From positions 47,229,102 through 47,293,101 of the forward strand of contig JASEVX010000001.1 of assembly GCA_031761405.1 (NCBI GenBank): a stretch of DNA of 64,000 bases, given 5' to 3'. Source of the DNA: Serripes groenlandicus (lineage: Eukaryota > Mollusca > Bivalvia > Cardiida > Cardiidae). The translations under genes and the position numbers were made by a program. Shown here piece by piece: positions 1-12,927 of this stretch (positions are counted from its first letter, which is position 1; each line of letters opens with the position of its first letter). Below the pieces are notes generated by a model that ran no database searches, was not told the DNA's origin, and saw only the letters and a list, made by a program, of their open reading frames with translations.

Positions 1-178
1 ACGACAGCAATACGAATTCCAAATATGTTTTGATAATGCACGAAACATGACATTAACATTATTATTGTCTAGTCAATTACTTATAAATCCTTTTTTATGG
101 CCAAAGTATGCTCTTTAATTTTTGTTTATAATTATCTTGCGTTTTTTCGTAAATAGGTAGCACCTATAGATATATTAA
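1..178 (+). repeat. 178-bp dispersed repeat, copy 1 (cut by window edge)
   Basis: This segment is nearly identical to 53397-53575, in the same orientation: a handful of substitutions and a 1-base indel over about 178 bases. Homology stops abruptly after 'atatattaa' on the right. Near the right end is the small palindrome ATAGGTAGCACCTAT, also seen alone at 51522-51536. The left end may lie outside the window. No coding content is visible. It could be one end of a longer element or a solo terminal repeat; the class is unknown. Confidence 0.85.
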
Positions 179-2860
179 TTTGCAATCTTGTGATTGAATC
201 CGATGACGAATGGCCATGCATGGTTGATGCACATATCAATTATACATGCTGATGCTTTTAAGCTATAGCCAGATATCAATGATTCAATTTTACAGATCAT
301 TGACATATTTGAAATGACTTCTTTTCAAATAAGGAAAATCTATGACCATCGAATTTCCATGCGCAATTGACATAAAATGATTTGAATGTTGTTTTATAGC
401 TGATAAATAATGGCGTATAATCTTTAACTATGTCTTGATATTATTTAACAATATCGAATCGGACAATCTCATTGAAATTTGATCCTGATATTCCAAGGAA
501 AACAGCGTCGGGATAAATTCCAGAATTAAAAACGCATTCACAAAAGGAAATTCAGATAACCCTTTTAATAAGACAAGATAGCGGCTCATGAGAAGCGTGT
601 ATGGTCGCATACCCTAATACATTATGTGCAAACAATTGAAAATCAATTTTATTGTCCACTTAATAATACACTGTAAAAAATCAACGTTACATTTTACGAA
701 ATCTGTTTGTCATTTGGTCCGCCGTAAAAAATAAACTTTGAATATGATTTTAGTAATGTATAGATTTTGATCTTTATATTTAATCGCATTGAGGTCTAAT
801 GCAGCAGTAGATATTTATTATGCTAGTCATTCTCATTATTCAGCACCGTTCTTTTGTTTTTGCATCACTTTACAATAATGTTGGTGACTATGTCAATAGT
901 ATTACCCTATCAATGTGTGACATCAAGGTGAATATAATATTGAAGTTACCATTGGATTATTTGTACAAGGTCTGTGTGTCAATCAGTGTTTTGACTATGT
1001 TGACTTGTGCTTTTTTTAGGATACAGTTTTGTTCTTATAAATTATACATGTCAGTTTATAGATGCCAGACATGTTCACATGAATGTAATTCGATTTACCA
1101 GTACACACTTTATAGTGTGAATGTTCTTGAATTGGTCTATAAACTCACAAGTTCTTTGAAGTGTTCAAGAATTTATGCTAATAAAAACTTTTGAATCATA
1201 CATGTTATTAAAAAGTACTTATTTGTACAGTATTTATCCCAAACGTTTGTTCTGATCTTTGATCAAGTTGTTTTCAATTAGGGGAAATAGAATAATCGGG
1301 TTTGAATTTGCGCTGAACAGTTGCAAAATCAAGCTTGCCTTATTGATCATTTAACATTTCCCATTGATTATTAAACCTCTTTAAATACGTAAATTATCAA
1401 ATTTTCCTACAAATGCTTGAGGAAAATTATGTGTACATTACAAATCTAGAAATTACTGGATCAATGAAATATTTTAGGGAATAATCAGATAGCATCTTCG
1501 AGCCATGGATATGGCTTCAATCTGATTAGAAGGCGTCTCAAATCTCACAAGACATGCCGGGAGAAATCAACCTTTCTGAATTCTGTTACCATGACGATGT
1601 AGTTCAGACTGTGTACTCTCTCACATTACGCCTTGCCATTTGCACGGACAGTCACTAGGTGAAAAGTCATTGAACGAAGCTTTATAAACGCGAATGCACC
1701 TGATCAGAAATGGCAGAGATGAAGACCTCTTTGGTGCCCTTATAAACAAAGTCACATCTTTTGATTGTTTTGTCCTATACATTTTGTTGTGTAAGATGTC
1801 ACTGTCGTGTTTTCCAATTCATTTAGTTTGTTCAGACGCAAGAGATTAATTTCGTTGAATTATTAATGATTTGACATAGTTATATTAGCACATAACTTTT
1901 TTTTCTGGGTCGAGAGAGGCAGGGTGAACTTGTGAGATTCTCATTAAACTTATTTGACATGCGACACAGCCGTGTAATTTCTTGATCGATATATGTGTCA
2001 CGTTCACAAGTATTTTCTACTTCACATATCCATCACCAACAAACAGACACATTCAATGTTTGCATCATCAGGCCCCGCTCAATTTATTGTTATATTCCAA
2101 AGATAACACTTATTCCGCAGAAAAATGAAAAAGGTGTACATAATCTAATCATTTATGTCTCGATTGACCGATCACAGCTTTATGCCATACTTCTATGTTT
2201 ACTTGGACAATTTTCTTTGTTTGTTCAATTTATTTTTTATTGTGGTTTTATGCCACTTTCAACATTATTTCAGTTATATCACGGCGACAGTTCACTTATT
2301 CATGATTCCTGGGTAAACAAACCAGTACTAGGCTAGAAAATGTGCCTTGCCAAATGCACTCCACCATGACCGACGTGCATTGTTTGGTAAAAGCCAGTCA
2401 ATGTTTTAAAACAGCAACTTATCCCGAACGTATAAGATCTTGGAGCTAGTGAATTTCCTCTGATGCCCCCAACATCGAATAAGTTTGGTATGGCGTTTGC
2501 CAACGTTAATGGGTTCGTTCATCACTTTCTTTTTGAAGCATGCTCTGACTTATAAACTGCACATGTTAGAGTATTAATCATAGATATGCTGTTTTAGTTT
2601 ATCATGCAGATATACTTGTTTCGAAATTGGTACTTTTCGAAAAAAAATGTTCTTTCAGAGTAATGTACCCTTTCGAAGTCAGCCTAATTTTCCGTCTATC
2701 CGTTCCGCTTTTGTCATGGCTATTTCTCAGCAACGACTGTCTTATGAGACGTTACACTAACACGTGGAGATGCATCGGCTGCATGACTTTTCACAGAATT
2801 GTGGCCCTGTGAATTTCTATACGGTTTCATATCGGACCATTTTTGTCCAGGCTATTTCTT
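179..2860. other. Unassigned AT-rich DNA
   Basis: No gene recognised. Open frames at 820-1194 (124 codons) and 1995-2336 (113 codons) start at ATG or near-cognate codons. They show no known motif, have AT-driven composition and lack splice context, so I treat them as chance frames. Confidence 0.5.
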
Positions 2861-2869
2861 GGCAACCAG

Positions 2870-3038
2870 CAGTCGGAATTCGATGATACATAAAGGGAAA
2901 CTTCATTTACAAGAGGAGATGTTAACAGCATGTTACAATGAAAAATAAAACATCTTCCATCATTCAACTAAATTTAAATGTTTTTAACATCTCCTCTTGT
3001 AAGTGAAGTTTACCTTAATGCATCATTGAATTCCGTCT
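2870..3038. mobile_element. Short palindromic MITE-like element
   Basis: The left arm (about 2875-2927) and right arm (about 2979-3034) are inverted repeats of roughly 53 bases with a few mismatches. The shared core is ACAAGAGGAGATGTTAA, and both arms end in GGAATTC. About 50 bases of AT-rich spacer separate them. The structure would fold into a long hairpin, and its length and lack of coding potential fit a non-autonomous DNA transposon. No clear target duplication was found, so the superfamily is unknown. Confidence 0.75.
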
Positions 3039-3269
3039 TCGGTGTGTCGGATTTTTGAGGTAGAACATTTGTTAAAATTCAAAACATTCGCTTAAGTTTA
3101 CAAAAGCATTGATTCATCTTTATAGGATCCCGACTAGTTAATGTTTTACCAAATGACTTGGATCGTTTAGAAACACGGATCTACGCGAGTCATATTACTA
3201 AAGTCAGTCAGCTAGTTGCGTTCTTACAAGAAGGTATGTTTAACACCAATATTAGTCCGTAACAAGATG

Positions 3270-4140
3270 CCCAAGAGGGCCAGTATCGCCCCGTTGCCAT
3301 TAGGCAAAAATTAAATCTCCAAACAGGTCCGCCCCCTGGTGGCCTTGTTTTTATGACCAATTACAATGGCTTAAAGGAAGATTTCTGCAAATTTATTTCA
3401 ATATAAGGCAAAACGGCCCTGTCCCATGGCGGCCATGTTTGTCAACCAATCAGTATGGATTGAAGGAATTTTGTAGCGTGTCACCCAAGGAACATGTTTG
3501 CAAATTCATTTGAATAGAAGGCAAAACAGCCCTGCCCCATGTGTGTCAAACAATCAGTATGGCTTGAAGGAATCTTACGGAAGGTCACCCTTGGAACATT
3601 TCTACAAAATAATTTAAAAAATCGGCCTGACACTTTCGGAGAAGAAGTTTCACTTTATCCATATAATGCAAAATAGCCCCGCCCTCTGGTGGCCATGTTT
3701 TTTGACCAATCAATTTGGCTTGAAGGAGTCTGAAAGAGGGTCACCAAAGGAACATTTCTCCAAAATTATTTGAAAAACACTTTCGGAGGATAAGATTTTT
3801 GAAGTTTTCACTTCAGCTATATAAGGCAAAAAAGACCCATATCCCCTGGCGGCCGTGTTTTGCGACCATCAGTATATCTGGAAGGAATCTGATAGAGCTC
3901 CAAGGAATATTTCTATAAAATTATTTGAAAATCTGGTTTAGGAGAAGAAGTTTAAAGCTTTTTCTTTCGGTTGCCATGGAAACCATAATTTTGCATGGAT
4001 CCAAACAACTTGAAGAAATTCAGGAGAAGACATTGACAGGATGCTTCCTAATTAATTTCATTCCGATTGGCCATGTGGTTATTGAGTAGAAGTCGCATGA
4101 AGCAAAAAGTTGTTGCACGCACACCGGATAATTCGCCATG
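3270..4140 (+). repeat. Dispersed repeat with degenerate internal units (GGCGGCCATG type)
   Basis: It opens with 'caagagggccagtatcgccc' and holds about six diverged units carrying 'ggcaaaa..gccctgccc', 'ggcggccatgtttt', 'gaccaatcagtatggcttgaagga' and 'ggtcacc.aaggaacatttct'. Related copies lie at 33905-34140 and 46415-46900. Abundant repeats of this style are familiar from bivalve genomes; the class is uncertain. It is non-coding. Confidence 0.75.
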
Positions 4141-6430
4141 GCATAAGCTCGACTGACGTTTAGCCAGTTGAGCTAAATGCGAAATAAAACGGATATTTAG
4201 CATATATCACAATTCTTTTTCGAAAAATACAAAAATACAAATCATTACTTCGAAAAAAAACCACAACCGTTTGTTACTGGCAACCTTTTCATGTTGAAAA
4301 TGTAAACAAAATGAATATGTTATAAAATGACAAAGCCTCATATTGAGGTTTATATTTACCAATCTGATTACAATGGTATCGCCTTAGCCTTCAATGTTTA
4401 CTTTTTAGTGGTACTTAAAGTGGTACGTGTTTCTTTGGCTCTACAGGAAAAGGTTGAGAATCTGTTAAAATGATATCATATTTTGTGTTTCATCAAGGCT
4501 ACAATACTGGAATTATTTTCTCGTCGCTTTAAATTATGAAAAGGCATCACCATCCAATACTATAATGATATGCGTCCAATCATGTTATGACTAAAATTAT
4601 TGTGAGGTTTTATTGACATTGTGGATGAGGTGATCCCTTAAGCACTTTTTCTTTTCATACTTTCATAAAGAAGTGTGAAGTTAACACACTGAATTTACGT
4701 CATTGATACACGACAAAAAACGATGTTCTTTAAAAGTTACAAACAAAATTTGTTCCAAAGTACATGTTTAAACGATGATTTTCACCTCCACCACATGCCT
4801 TCTGGCATAAGTTAAGCCAATAAAATGCTTTCTGCGTTACTGTCTGTATTAAAACCTTAACTAATTTAGTTATCGCTTAAATGAAGAATGATACAATTTC
4901 TTACAAATGATTCAGTTCGATTCGACATTAATATAGAGCGTGTTAAAGGTTCTGGCCTAACTTAATTACCAAATTTAATACATTTCCACGGTCGCGTCTT
5001 ATAGACTTACTGGATTCTCCAAATCATAAACATTTAATGTAATTGTCTAGACTAGTTCTCTTAAATTGTTAACCGAATCTGTGTTTTTTTCTTGATTTAG
5101 TAGATTGTTTCCTAATTTTGAAAAATAATAGTATGTTCGGAATTCGAAACATGCGTTTCTTTCCTTGTTGACATGGTATATGGATTTAATTATATTCATC
5201 TACTTTTATGAATTGATTTACTTGGAATACATGAAACTATGTTTTTGTGTGTTATTTAAAATACGAGTCACTTTTAAATGTCTCATACTAAAATTCCAGG
5301 AATTATCGATCAAACGAACCATGACACTTTTACTTGTTCAATCCTCTATCATATACCATAATCCACAGTAAACATTAAGTGTGTTTTAGGAGAAGTATAT
5401 TTCAAGTACATTTAACTGGTGTTTGAATTTAAAGATGTTAAGAAGTATGCCATATCTAGGATAGTAAGATGTTTAAAACCATCATACCACATATACATCT
5501 GAATATTTGGGCCCTATAAAACTATAAATATATCGGAGGATTGTTCTTAAATCGTCTGAATATGATTGGTCTTCGACAGCCATGAATAAACTCACCGCAA
5601 TGAAATATACGAAGATATTTTGAATCAGGTAGGTTTTAAGTTAGTAAACGCGATATTCCTTTTTTCATATATATCAGCTTATTTGCATAAGCAATACTCA
5701 AGCGTCGGACGATTTGATCTTCATTGTATATTATAAAGGTGAATCTTTTCACTGATTTTAAGGACATAGGATTTAAGAATGACAAAATATACAGTTAAAT
5801 TGGTAGCATATGTATGAATTGTATCCCAATAACTTGATAGTTAGAGCTTGTAGTACTTATCATTCAGATAATATGTTGTTTGTTTTATATTGTTATTTTG
5901 TGAGGTTATGCAATGAAGTCAACTGTCAAACTCTGTAGAAGACTTCTATAAATGCCCGAGATTTCACTTATGTATAAACTTTAGCCACATAATATATGAT
6001 ACTATGCTATACTTGAGATGCCTTTTTGCTCATGGTTTCTACACGCCTTAATATTGAATTTAAATGCGGAGTCTGTGGTCAGGTTAATTCAAAATGCCTC
6101 ACAATAATTCACGGTAATTTGATAAAATTGATAAAAATGCAAATGAAACAACTCAATATGGATATTGAATATCACGAAAAGACTTATGTGTACATGCATG
6201 CGCAATATTCATTGCTGTGTATAAGCATAAGACTTATATAAAACAAATTTGCATTGAAACAAAACTACTTTCATTAAATCATATCAAACATTGAATCATT
6301 ATTAATACCAAATATTGAAACATTTTCAGCTAACCATTGATGTAGTATATAGTAATGTATATATTTAGACACAGGCACATCTTATAAAATGCCGCTTGAT
6401 ACGGACACTCTTTAAAGCTTTAAACATGTG
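4141..6430. other. Unassigned AT-rich DNA
   Basis: No gene, RNA or clear repeat recognised. The short open frames (for example 6026-6241) have no recognisable motif. Confidence 0.5.
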
Positions 6431-6438
6431 TTTTTGTA

Positions 6439-6883
6439 GGGATGGTAACGAATAAAACAATAAGCATTCGAAAATTCGATCACAAAGTATTCGAATATTC
6501 GACCTACTTGTGCATGCTTTGCCAACACTAGAGTTATTTATTTGTTATTTGATGTAAAGTTATCTTATTATTGTCTTATTGTGTTCATCTCCCAGTATTC
6601 GCATTTACATTGCTGCTCAACCGATGAATTCGAATGAAAAAATTGTTCGTGAAAAATATGTCAGTAAAGTGCTCAGACTTTTAATAATTGATAACTTGCT
6701 TAATGTAATATTTACGAAACATTTAGTTCTGATTAACATGTATATATTATTATTGGACGTGAAATGTTCAAAATTCTCATATCTGTTCAAAATTTGATAT
6801 ATATAGTTATGTATTTTAAAATTCTCCCGATTTTCATCGAATATTCGAATCATTGTATAGCATTCGAATATTCGTTGCCATCC
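6439..6883. mobile_element. ATTCGAA-rich TIR MITE
   Basis: The left end GGATGGTAACGAATA and the right end TATTCGTTGCCATCC are inverted repeats. Subterminal ATTCGAATATTCG motifs recur in both arms (6465-6505 and 6837-6873). At about 445 bp with no coding frame it fits a non-autonomous DNA element. Termini of the GGGATGGGAACGAATATTCG type recur in hAT-like MITEs of several invertebrates. I could not find a clean 8-bp target duplication, so the hAT assignment is tentative. Confidence 0.65.
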
Positions 6884-7188
6884 GTTATATTTTGTCACAC
6901 AATTGCTACGCATTGTAGATGACCGACACATCATTTAACAGTCTCTGCCATTTACGGATGCTCTGCTCTGATATTTAGAGATAGTTTAATCATGTTACCG
7001 AATGACGGAAACTTCCGGAATTACGGACTTAAATTCCACATACATTTTGTCATTTCAATATAACGGCTCGTTGAATTACAAAAGTGGTGATCATATTCCG
7101 TTACGTTTTCTGCTAAATTAGATTTACTAAATGTATACATAATCATGAAAGTTAAAAGGGTTTTGGGTCATATTTCATTGCCTCCGTG

Positions 7189-7431
7189 GTGTGGTGGTAG
7201 AGCGTCCGCCTCGTTGAAGGTTGTCGAGGATTCGAACCACAGCCGGGTCATGTCAAAATACTTCAACAGTAGTAGTAATTGCTGAACTCCTTGGCGCTCA
7301 GAATTGCGGGGATAGCATTCCGACTGACTGCCTGTTGTCAGGGTAAATGAACCAGTAGTACTGGTAACCTACCGGGCAAACACTGAAATATTTCTGAACA
7401 ATTGTTGAAAACAGCTTAAATTACAAAAAAT
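7189..7431 (+). repeat. tRNA-derived SINE, near full length
   Basis: The 5' part is tRNA-like. An A-box-like 'tggtggtagagcg' is followed about 35 bases later by a B-box-like 'ggattcgaacca', which together form an internal RNA polymerase III promoter. The body (about 7290-7365) has 'cttggcgctcagaatt', 'gcattccgactgac' and 'ccagtagtactgg'. The tail ends 'gttgaaaacagcttaaa' followed by A-rich sequence. The same body and tail recur at 12928-13062, so this is a family. Bivalve SINEs often share a conserved central domain; the exact family is not assigned. Confidence 0.8.
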
Positions 7432-7990
7432 ATATCAATCATTGCCTGTCCATAGAAAATGTGTTCACGAAGTATGTCAGGCAGATATAGGTTAATTTGT
7501 ATCTCCTTTCAATCGTTATGTAGTCATGTTCAACGCAGGACAAATATATACACAGTATATAAACTCTCTATTTATTATTATATTAATTAATAGGATTGAA
7601 CACAATGTGTCAACAGAAAAAGCATCTTTGTAATCATTCAGTCTTCGATAAAACCCGCTCGACCACCGACCGAGTCGAGTTATTTTTCCGATCGGTCGAG
7701 TGAAAAATTGATGTCACTAGTTCCACCTGTAGATTGTCTTTTTCCTGATAAACACAGGGAAACAATTTCATTTGAAATGTGTACCTCCGAATCTTCAACA
7801 TGTTTGACATTGCACGAATAAAACTACCATTACTCACAAATTGTCAATAGAAGCGTATTGAAATACGCACAACTGACGCTTGCACTGGTTTACATTATAT
7901 CAATAGATGCTTATTAAAATTGAGCTGTTTCAGTGTAAACGAGAGACGCTTTAAACAAAATTAAAAGCGCGACAGTCTATCCGTGTATAC

Positions 7991-9148
7991 ATGTCGCTCT
8001 TGCGATATTTTGAAGGAGCAACTCCGAAACGAGATGCTCCAAGCAAAAAGCATTAGGAAACGAAAGAGGATACAACGAAATATGATCAGACCAGAAAAAG
8101 AAAGTTCATGCCATCCTTGACTGTAACTAGGGAATGGCTAAATATCAGTGAAAGTGAAGGTTTTTTGACTTGCAAAGTTGTATCAACAATATTCACCTTC
8201 CGATGTACTTGTAGCCTTGAAAAGGTCAGACCATAACAAACTGATAATCGAAATGAGAAAAGCACATGATTGTGCAAAACAAAGTTTAAGTTTAAATGTC
8301 ACGAAGTTATGTGACGTTTAGATACACTGAAACAATTGCCTGTAGGATCACGGTACTGTTCTGATAAGGCCGGTGCTGTCTTGTGTGAGTCAATTGTAAA
8401 AACAACAAGGTTTGACGTTATTGACAAAGTTGAGAACTGTTCCTGGTGCAGTATTTCATGTGATGGATTAACAGATTTCACGGGTGAAGACATCGAGGCT
8501 GTGTATGTGCCAATCTGTACTCATTGAACAATTAAAGACTCATGTCTGCATTTGGGTTCCTCAGAATCAGCGTGCAGTCAAGACATCTTTGATTTCTTTA
8601 TGCAAACTCTCCAAAATATGAGACAGGAAGAATCACTGAAATCTAAGTTAGGTGGATGTTGTGCTGATGGTGCATCAAATATGCAAGGTAAGGGAAAACA
8701 GACAATACAAAATTAAATTCATCGATAATTAAAACAAACAACACTGACCACACATGCATCAAAATATATTTATTAAATAAAACATGTTCCACTATTTAAA
8801 TAAGTAAAGTTTAAATATAAATAGTTTATATCAGGTTAAAATATATCACAGTATACACATTATCGAAATCATTAAGTATTTAAAGCATTTCATTTGTAAC
8901 ATATAGTCATGTTAGAATGATATTTTTTTCATGCAGGTATGAATAAAGGTGTAGCAGCTCTCTTGAAGTAGCGTTGGCCTAATCTGATTTTGACCAACTG
9001 TTTAGTTCATCGACTGGAACTACCATTCAAAGACGCTGTGAAAACTTCCTCACCGAAACTCTATGAGAATGACCTAATGGCAATCAAGATTATGTCTCCA
9101 AGCATCGAGGAGTTTGATCCTGAACCAGCTATTGCTATATGTAATTGA
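7991..9148 (+). pseudogene. hAT-type transposase-derived gene (TTF zinc-finger / ZNF862-like), decayed
   Basis: The start ATG at 7991 reads MSLLRYFEGATPKR, a typical N-terminus of the family. The same frame stops at 8054 (TAG), then resumes with RKFMPSLTVTREWL and a TTF-like zinc-finger beginning (EGFLTCKV, about 8100-8175). Further stops and a frameshift follow. It resumes at 8336-8526 with SISCDGLTDF and VYVPIC, then CCADGASNMQ. A GT-AG intron (8688-8936) joins exactly in frame to GMNKGVAALLK, TAG (8969-8971), then LVHRLELPFKDAV. The 3' part jumps to a C-terminal-like MSPSIEEFDPEPAI before TGA at 9146, which implies an internal deletion. The family comprises hAT transposases and domesticated relatives. 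The stops rule out function. Confidence 0.8.
8688..8936 (+). other. Intron inside the hAT-like pseudogene
   Basis: The donor is AAG|GTAAGG and the acceptor is TTTTTTTCATGCAG|GT. Removing these 249 bases restores a continuous reading across the conserved 'ADGASNM.G' region. The intron is AT-rich, as expected for the host. Confidence 0.75.
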
Positions 9149-9429
9149 TGATAAGTAAAAACATAAAACTGCGTATTTAAATAGCCATTTATTATTTCAT
9201 AGGTGAAATTGTATGCATACAAAAGCATTTCAGAAGTAGTCAAACTGTCTTCTTAAACAACTTACGTGTAAGAACTATTTTATAAAACTTATTAAACAAC
9301 GCATTCAAGACTGTTACTTACAAAAATGACATATGGATAAAAACAATGCTGGAAAAGGACACACGTTACAAATATTTCAATTAATTATTAAACTCAGAGC
9401 TATATTTTAATTCATTTTTAACTTTTTCC

Positions 9430-9758
9430 TTACGATATATAGTAACTTTATATGCTCTAACCATGACCTTATGATAGAAAGAGATGGTAACCTATCGATT
9501 CCAAGAAATTACCATTTTTGCACTTTATGTCTTGATACAAATATGTACATAATTGAAGTTGAGTTTCATTTCTTTTACGAATGTTCTACTTATGACGATT
9601 TAATAGACATTTATTTTAACATATACTGGATAAACAATAGGACTCTAGACACATTGTATGCAATATTAAAAACAAATATCCAGTCTGAAGTATACAATAC
9701 TGCAAAATTCATACAGAGTGCATTCAAACTAAGAAGCGAGACTCTTTTAATATCTTAA
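9430..9758 (+). pseudogene. LINE (non-LTR retrotransposon) ORF2 C-terminal fragment
   Basis: About 100 codons stay open to TAA at 9756. They carry the post-reverse-transcriptase cysteine-histidine signature of non-LTR elements: IPRNYHFCTLC, then EVEFHFFYECSTYDDL (C-x2-C ... H-x4-C). The pattern 'IP...R.C..C....IEDE.HF...C..Y' is common in molluscan LINEs. Only the 3' end is present, as expected from 5'-truncated insertion. The clade (Jockey/CR1-like versus other) is not resolved. Confidence 0.75.
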
Positions 9759-9759
9759 T

Positions 9760-12630
9760 TCCTTTTCAGTTTCACATGTCAGTGTTATAATGTATTTAAT
9801 CACTCTTTGCTGTATATACTGATCAATTATGTTGTATAATGAGCCGGTGGCCTAATTTGCGAAAGAAATCTCTTGTATCTGATCTTGTTTCTTGTAAGAT
9901 GTTCACAATTTCAGACCTCTACTCAATATGGACATAAGATACGAGTAGGAGAGAGAGACAAAACGGACTGCTAAGGAGGTCACCGCCCTTACAGTTTACT
10001 CTGATCTGGCCCAGCCAGATGTTACAGAAGCCAATGTTCAAAGTACCAGTAAAATCCAGGTATAACAATAATACATGGAAACTAATCTTCTCAGTTAATG
10101 GTTTTTCCATGGCATGAATTTTACATTGTTGAACAATGAACTCTTTTTTTCTCTGTTTGTTTTTTTACCCAGAAGTTTAATGCTTTATTGTTCAGACAAT
10201 ATTAATGCTGAATTCTATGTAAACAACTCGGTGAAGTTGATGAAGAAGGTTTACAATAAGACAAGAGGTAGGTTAAGATCAAGAATGAAAGGGTTTGCTC
10301 TGATTGTTTTATTAATTTCAAGGAGATAGAGTTTAAACCCTTATCCTGCTGAGTTCCTGCAATTGTAATTATAACCTCTAGTTTTTAACCAAATCAACAA
10401 ACATGCAGCAAACTTAATTTTTAGACCGATTCTCAGAAACAATTTCTTAATCGACCTGCAATTGCATGCTATTAGCCACATACAATATTCTGGTGACAGA
10501 TGGTCCATTATTTCATCAAACAATCTTTCCGTGATATACAACACATATAATATGTCATAGAACAAACCTCCGTGACACTCACCACCGGATAACTTGCTCT
10601 GTATCAACCTCATTATATGGTGTAATCAAACACCTGCAGTGTTACTATAAATGCAACCATGTCAAATTGGTGCGCCGAAAGTCCTTTTCACCGAGATTGT
10701 ATTGATTCCTAGCTTAACGTTTTCACTGTAGAACGGTTTTAAGTGTATCGTAATTGTGTGTATACCGTTGAAAGAAAGAATATACAAAATGACGATATCG
10801 AACAACAATATTCTTTCGTTGGTAAGAAATGAGCACACGCATTAAGAACTGTCCTGGACTGATTGTGGTCGAATGCTCTGTGATGAGCATGACATTTCTG
10901 GAAACAATTATTGGTGTATATTAATTAAAAAAATAACTTTGTATTTTGTAGAATTTAAGGATTTTTTTTTTTTGTAGCTGATTGTCATCAACATACGCCA
11001 GTTACAAATGTTAGGTACCATGACAGTCCTGTAAATTGTTTGAAAAGTTATATTATTGAAAAGGCTCAGAGTAATGCAACTTATATAGCAATTGGTGAAG
11101 TGTCATAAGAGCTGAAACGGTGTTACTTTCAAAACATTGTCATTACAATGATATTGTAAAATTGTTTTTTCTATGTGAATTGTTTGTGAATACCTTTTTT
11201 TGGCGGATACTGGTAGAAAGAAATAGTAGTCCGAAACCACAACACACATGATTCTTAATACCGCAGTGACGAGGATAATAATTGAAGTGGTCCGATTTGT
11301 GTTGTAAATGGTTTACCATTATATCGCGTATTGATAGGAAGCATTGACAGTACTACGCAAATAAAGTTGAAAAACAAAGATTTTAATATCCAAGAACAGA
11401 TTTTGAATGTTTCTACTAATCTTAAGTGTCCCTTTATCAACAGCGTAAGCGGGTTTTTAAAAAATGTATTGTATTAATTTGACAACATTATGAGGCTGAC
11501 ATAAACTAATTTTGGTCATAATAATAGATTTAAAGCACGTCAAGACTTCCATCTACTTGGATTGCGTCTCGAATAATGTCAGTCAATCTATAGGGTTCTA
11601 GTCATCTAAATATGCATTAGATAGTTTTGAAGTTGAAAGCCGAGGGATATAAAGTACACTTATGAAACTTATCAGCTATTTAAAAAAATATAAATTTAAA
11701 TCCATTTGAGGTATATAAGAAAGTTGTTACTTACACAGACATGAGTGCTGATCAAGTGTTATAGTGTAATTAGCGCATTCTAGAAATATTACCTACAAGA
11801 TCTGGTCACATTATTAAAGACATCGGAGTTTCCTTACCGTCAGGCTTTTCTGTACTCTCGACTTATTTTCAATAATTTGACATTCTTTAAATGCACATCT
11901 GTTGTGATACTATAGTTGTGTTTGCTTTGAAATCGCCTGAAACTAGTACACAATTATTGTAGTAGGGGAGTATGAGTTTGACAACTTTGTTAGCAATGTC
12001 TCATTTTCCAACTTTTTTAAATGTCGTCTACTATGTTAAAGGGATGTCATTGTAGAAGGTCTTTCTTGCACTCGACAAGGGATGTTGTCCTTGTAAAATA
12101 TGTTTCTTGCACTCGACAGACACTGCATTTCTCTCTCGCACTCTCTTAATATATTTGTGTGTATATATAGTTACTGGTGTCACTGTTACCGTTAGCTTAC
12201 TTTACAGTTTGATGAACGATCACTTTAACTGATATGTATTGGCATTTTTCAAGAAACCATTATTCTCAAAGTATCGCCGAAAACATTTCGTTTATAAGAC
12301 ATTCTTGGTCATCTGTTGGGATTATAATAACATGGATATAGGCACATATCAGCATTTTAGAGAATGCATTTTAACTCTTTCCGTGACAAAACTGAAGTAT
12401 GGTTTTTACCTCAGACACCGTTTAAATGTATAGTGGGGCAATGCACTATTGTTCATAATCCCCATATCTTACTTTCTTTAGCCGTTTTCTAATGTACAAG
12501 TGTATACCATGTCTACAACACATATACGTCATCTAGTTATTTATTTATTTCCAGACGTATACAAGTGTGAATAATGGATAAAACTCGTATTTATAAAGAG
12601 TATGGCTTAGGGATGAAGAAAGGTCGGGTC
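9760..12630. other. Unassigned DNA between repeat remnants
   Basis: No gene recognised apart from one candidate exon at 10173-10267. A short duplicated phrase 'tttcttgcactcgaca' occurs near 12060 and 12105. A minus-strand open frame at 10341-10613 (90 codons) has no recognisable motif. Confidence 0.4.
10173..10267 (+). other. Candidate internal exon (unrecognised)
   Basis: A strong polypyrimidine tract and AG (CTGTTTGTTTTTTTACCCAG) precede 95 bases that end at AGAG|GTAGGT. One frame is open throughout and includes AEFYVNNSVKLMKKVYNKTR. I recognise no domain, and no neighbouring exon with a compatible phase could be paired with it. It may be an exon of a host gene, a remnant of the upstream hAT-like gene, or chance. 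Confidence 0.25.
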
Positions 12631-12636
12631 AAACCA

Positions 12637-12890
12637 AATTTTTAACAAGAGCGCCTGAAGCGAACGCTCGTCTTCTTTTTTCTAAGTCGAAAAAGGGGCA
12701 TTTCTGAATGATTATAAAAGGCTAGAGTTATGTGACTTGGTATAGACATGCATATTGTACCCAGGAACATGTGTACCAAGTGTAACTATAAATTGTCAAG
12801 CTGTTTTTGAGATATGAGGTAATATCTAAGTTTTAGGAGTACGCCGCCAATGGCATCACAATATCCTGATTTTCTCCTTCGAAAAACAGA
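12637..12890 (+). repeat. Dispersed repeat beginning CAAGAGCGCCTGAAGCGAACGCTC
   Basis: The start contains a small hairpin (GAGCG...CGCTC), followed by 'gtcgaaaaaggggcat' and 'gtaccaagtgtaactataaattgtcaagc'. This arrangement matches abundant bivalve interspersed repeats. There is no coding potential. Confidence 0.55.
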
Positions 12891-12927
12891 CGAGCTTAAA
12901 ATTGGTAGTAACGGTTTGCTATCCATG

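Noticed and set aside
820..1194. 124-codon frame near the left edge
   Set aside because: No motif and AT-driven composition with no splice context; compatible with chance.
9949..10058. Possible exon KEVTALTVYSDLAQPDVTEA...KIQ before GTATAA
   Set aside because: In-frame stop right at the start, weak acceptor, and phase incompatible with the next candidate exon.
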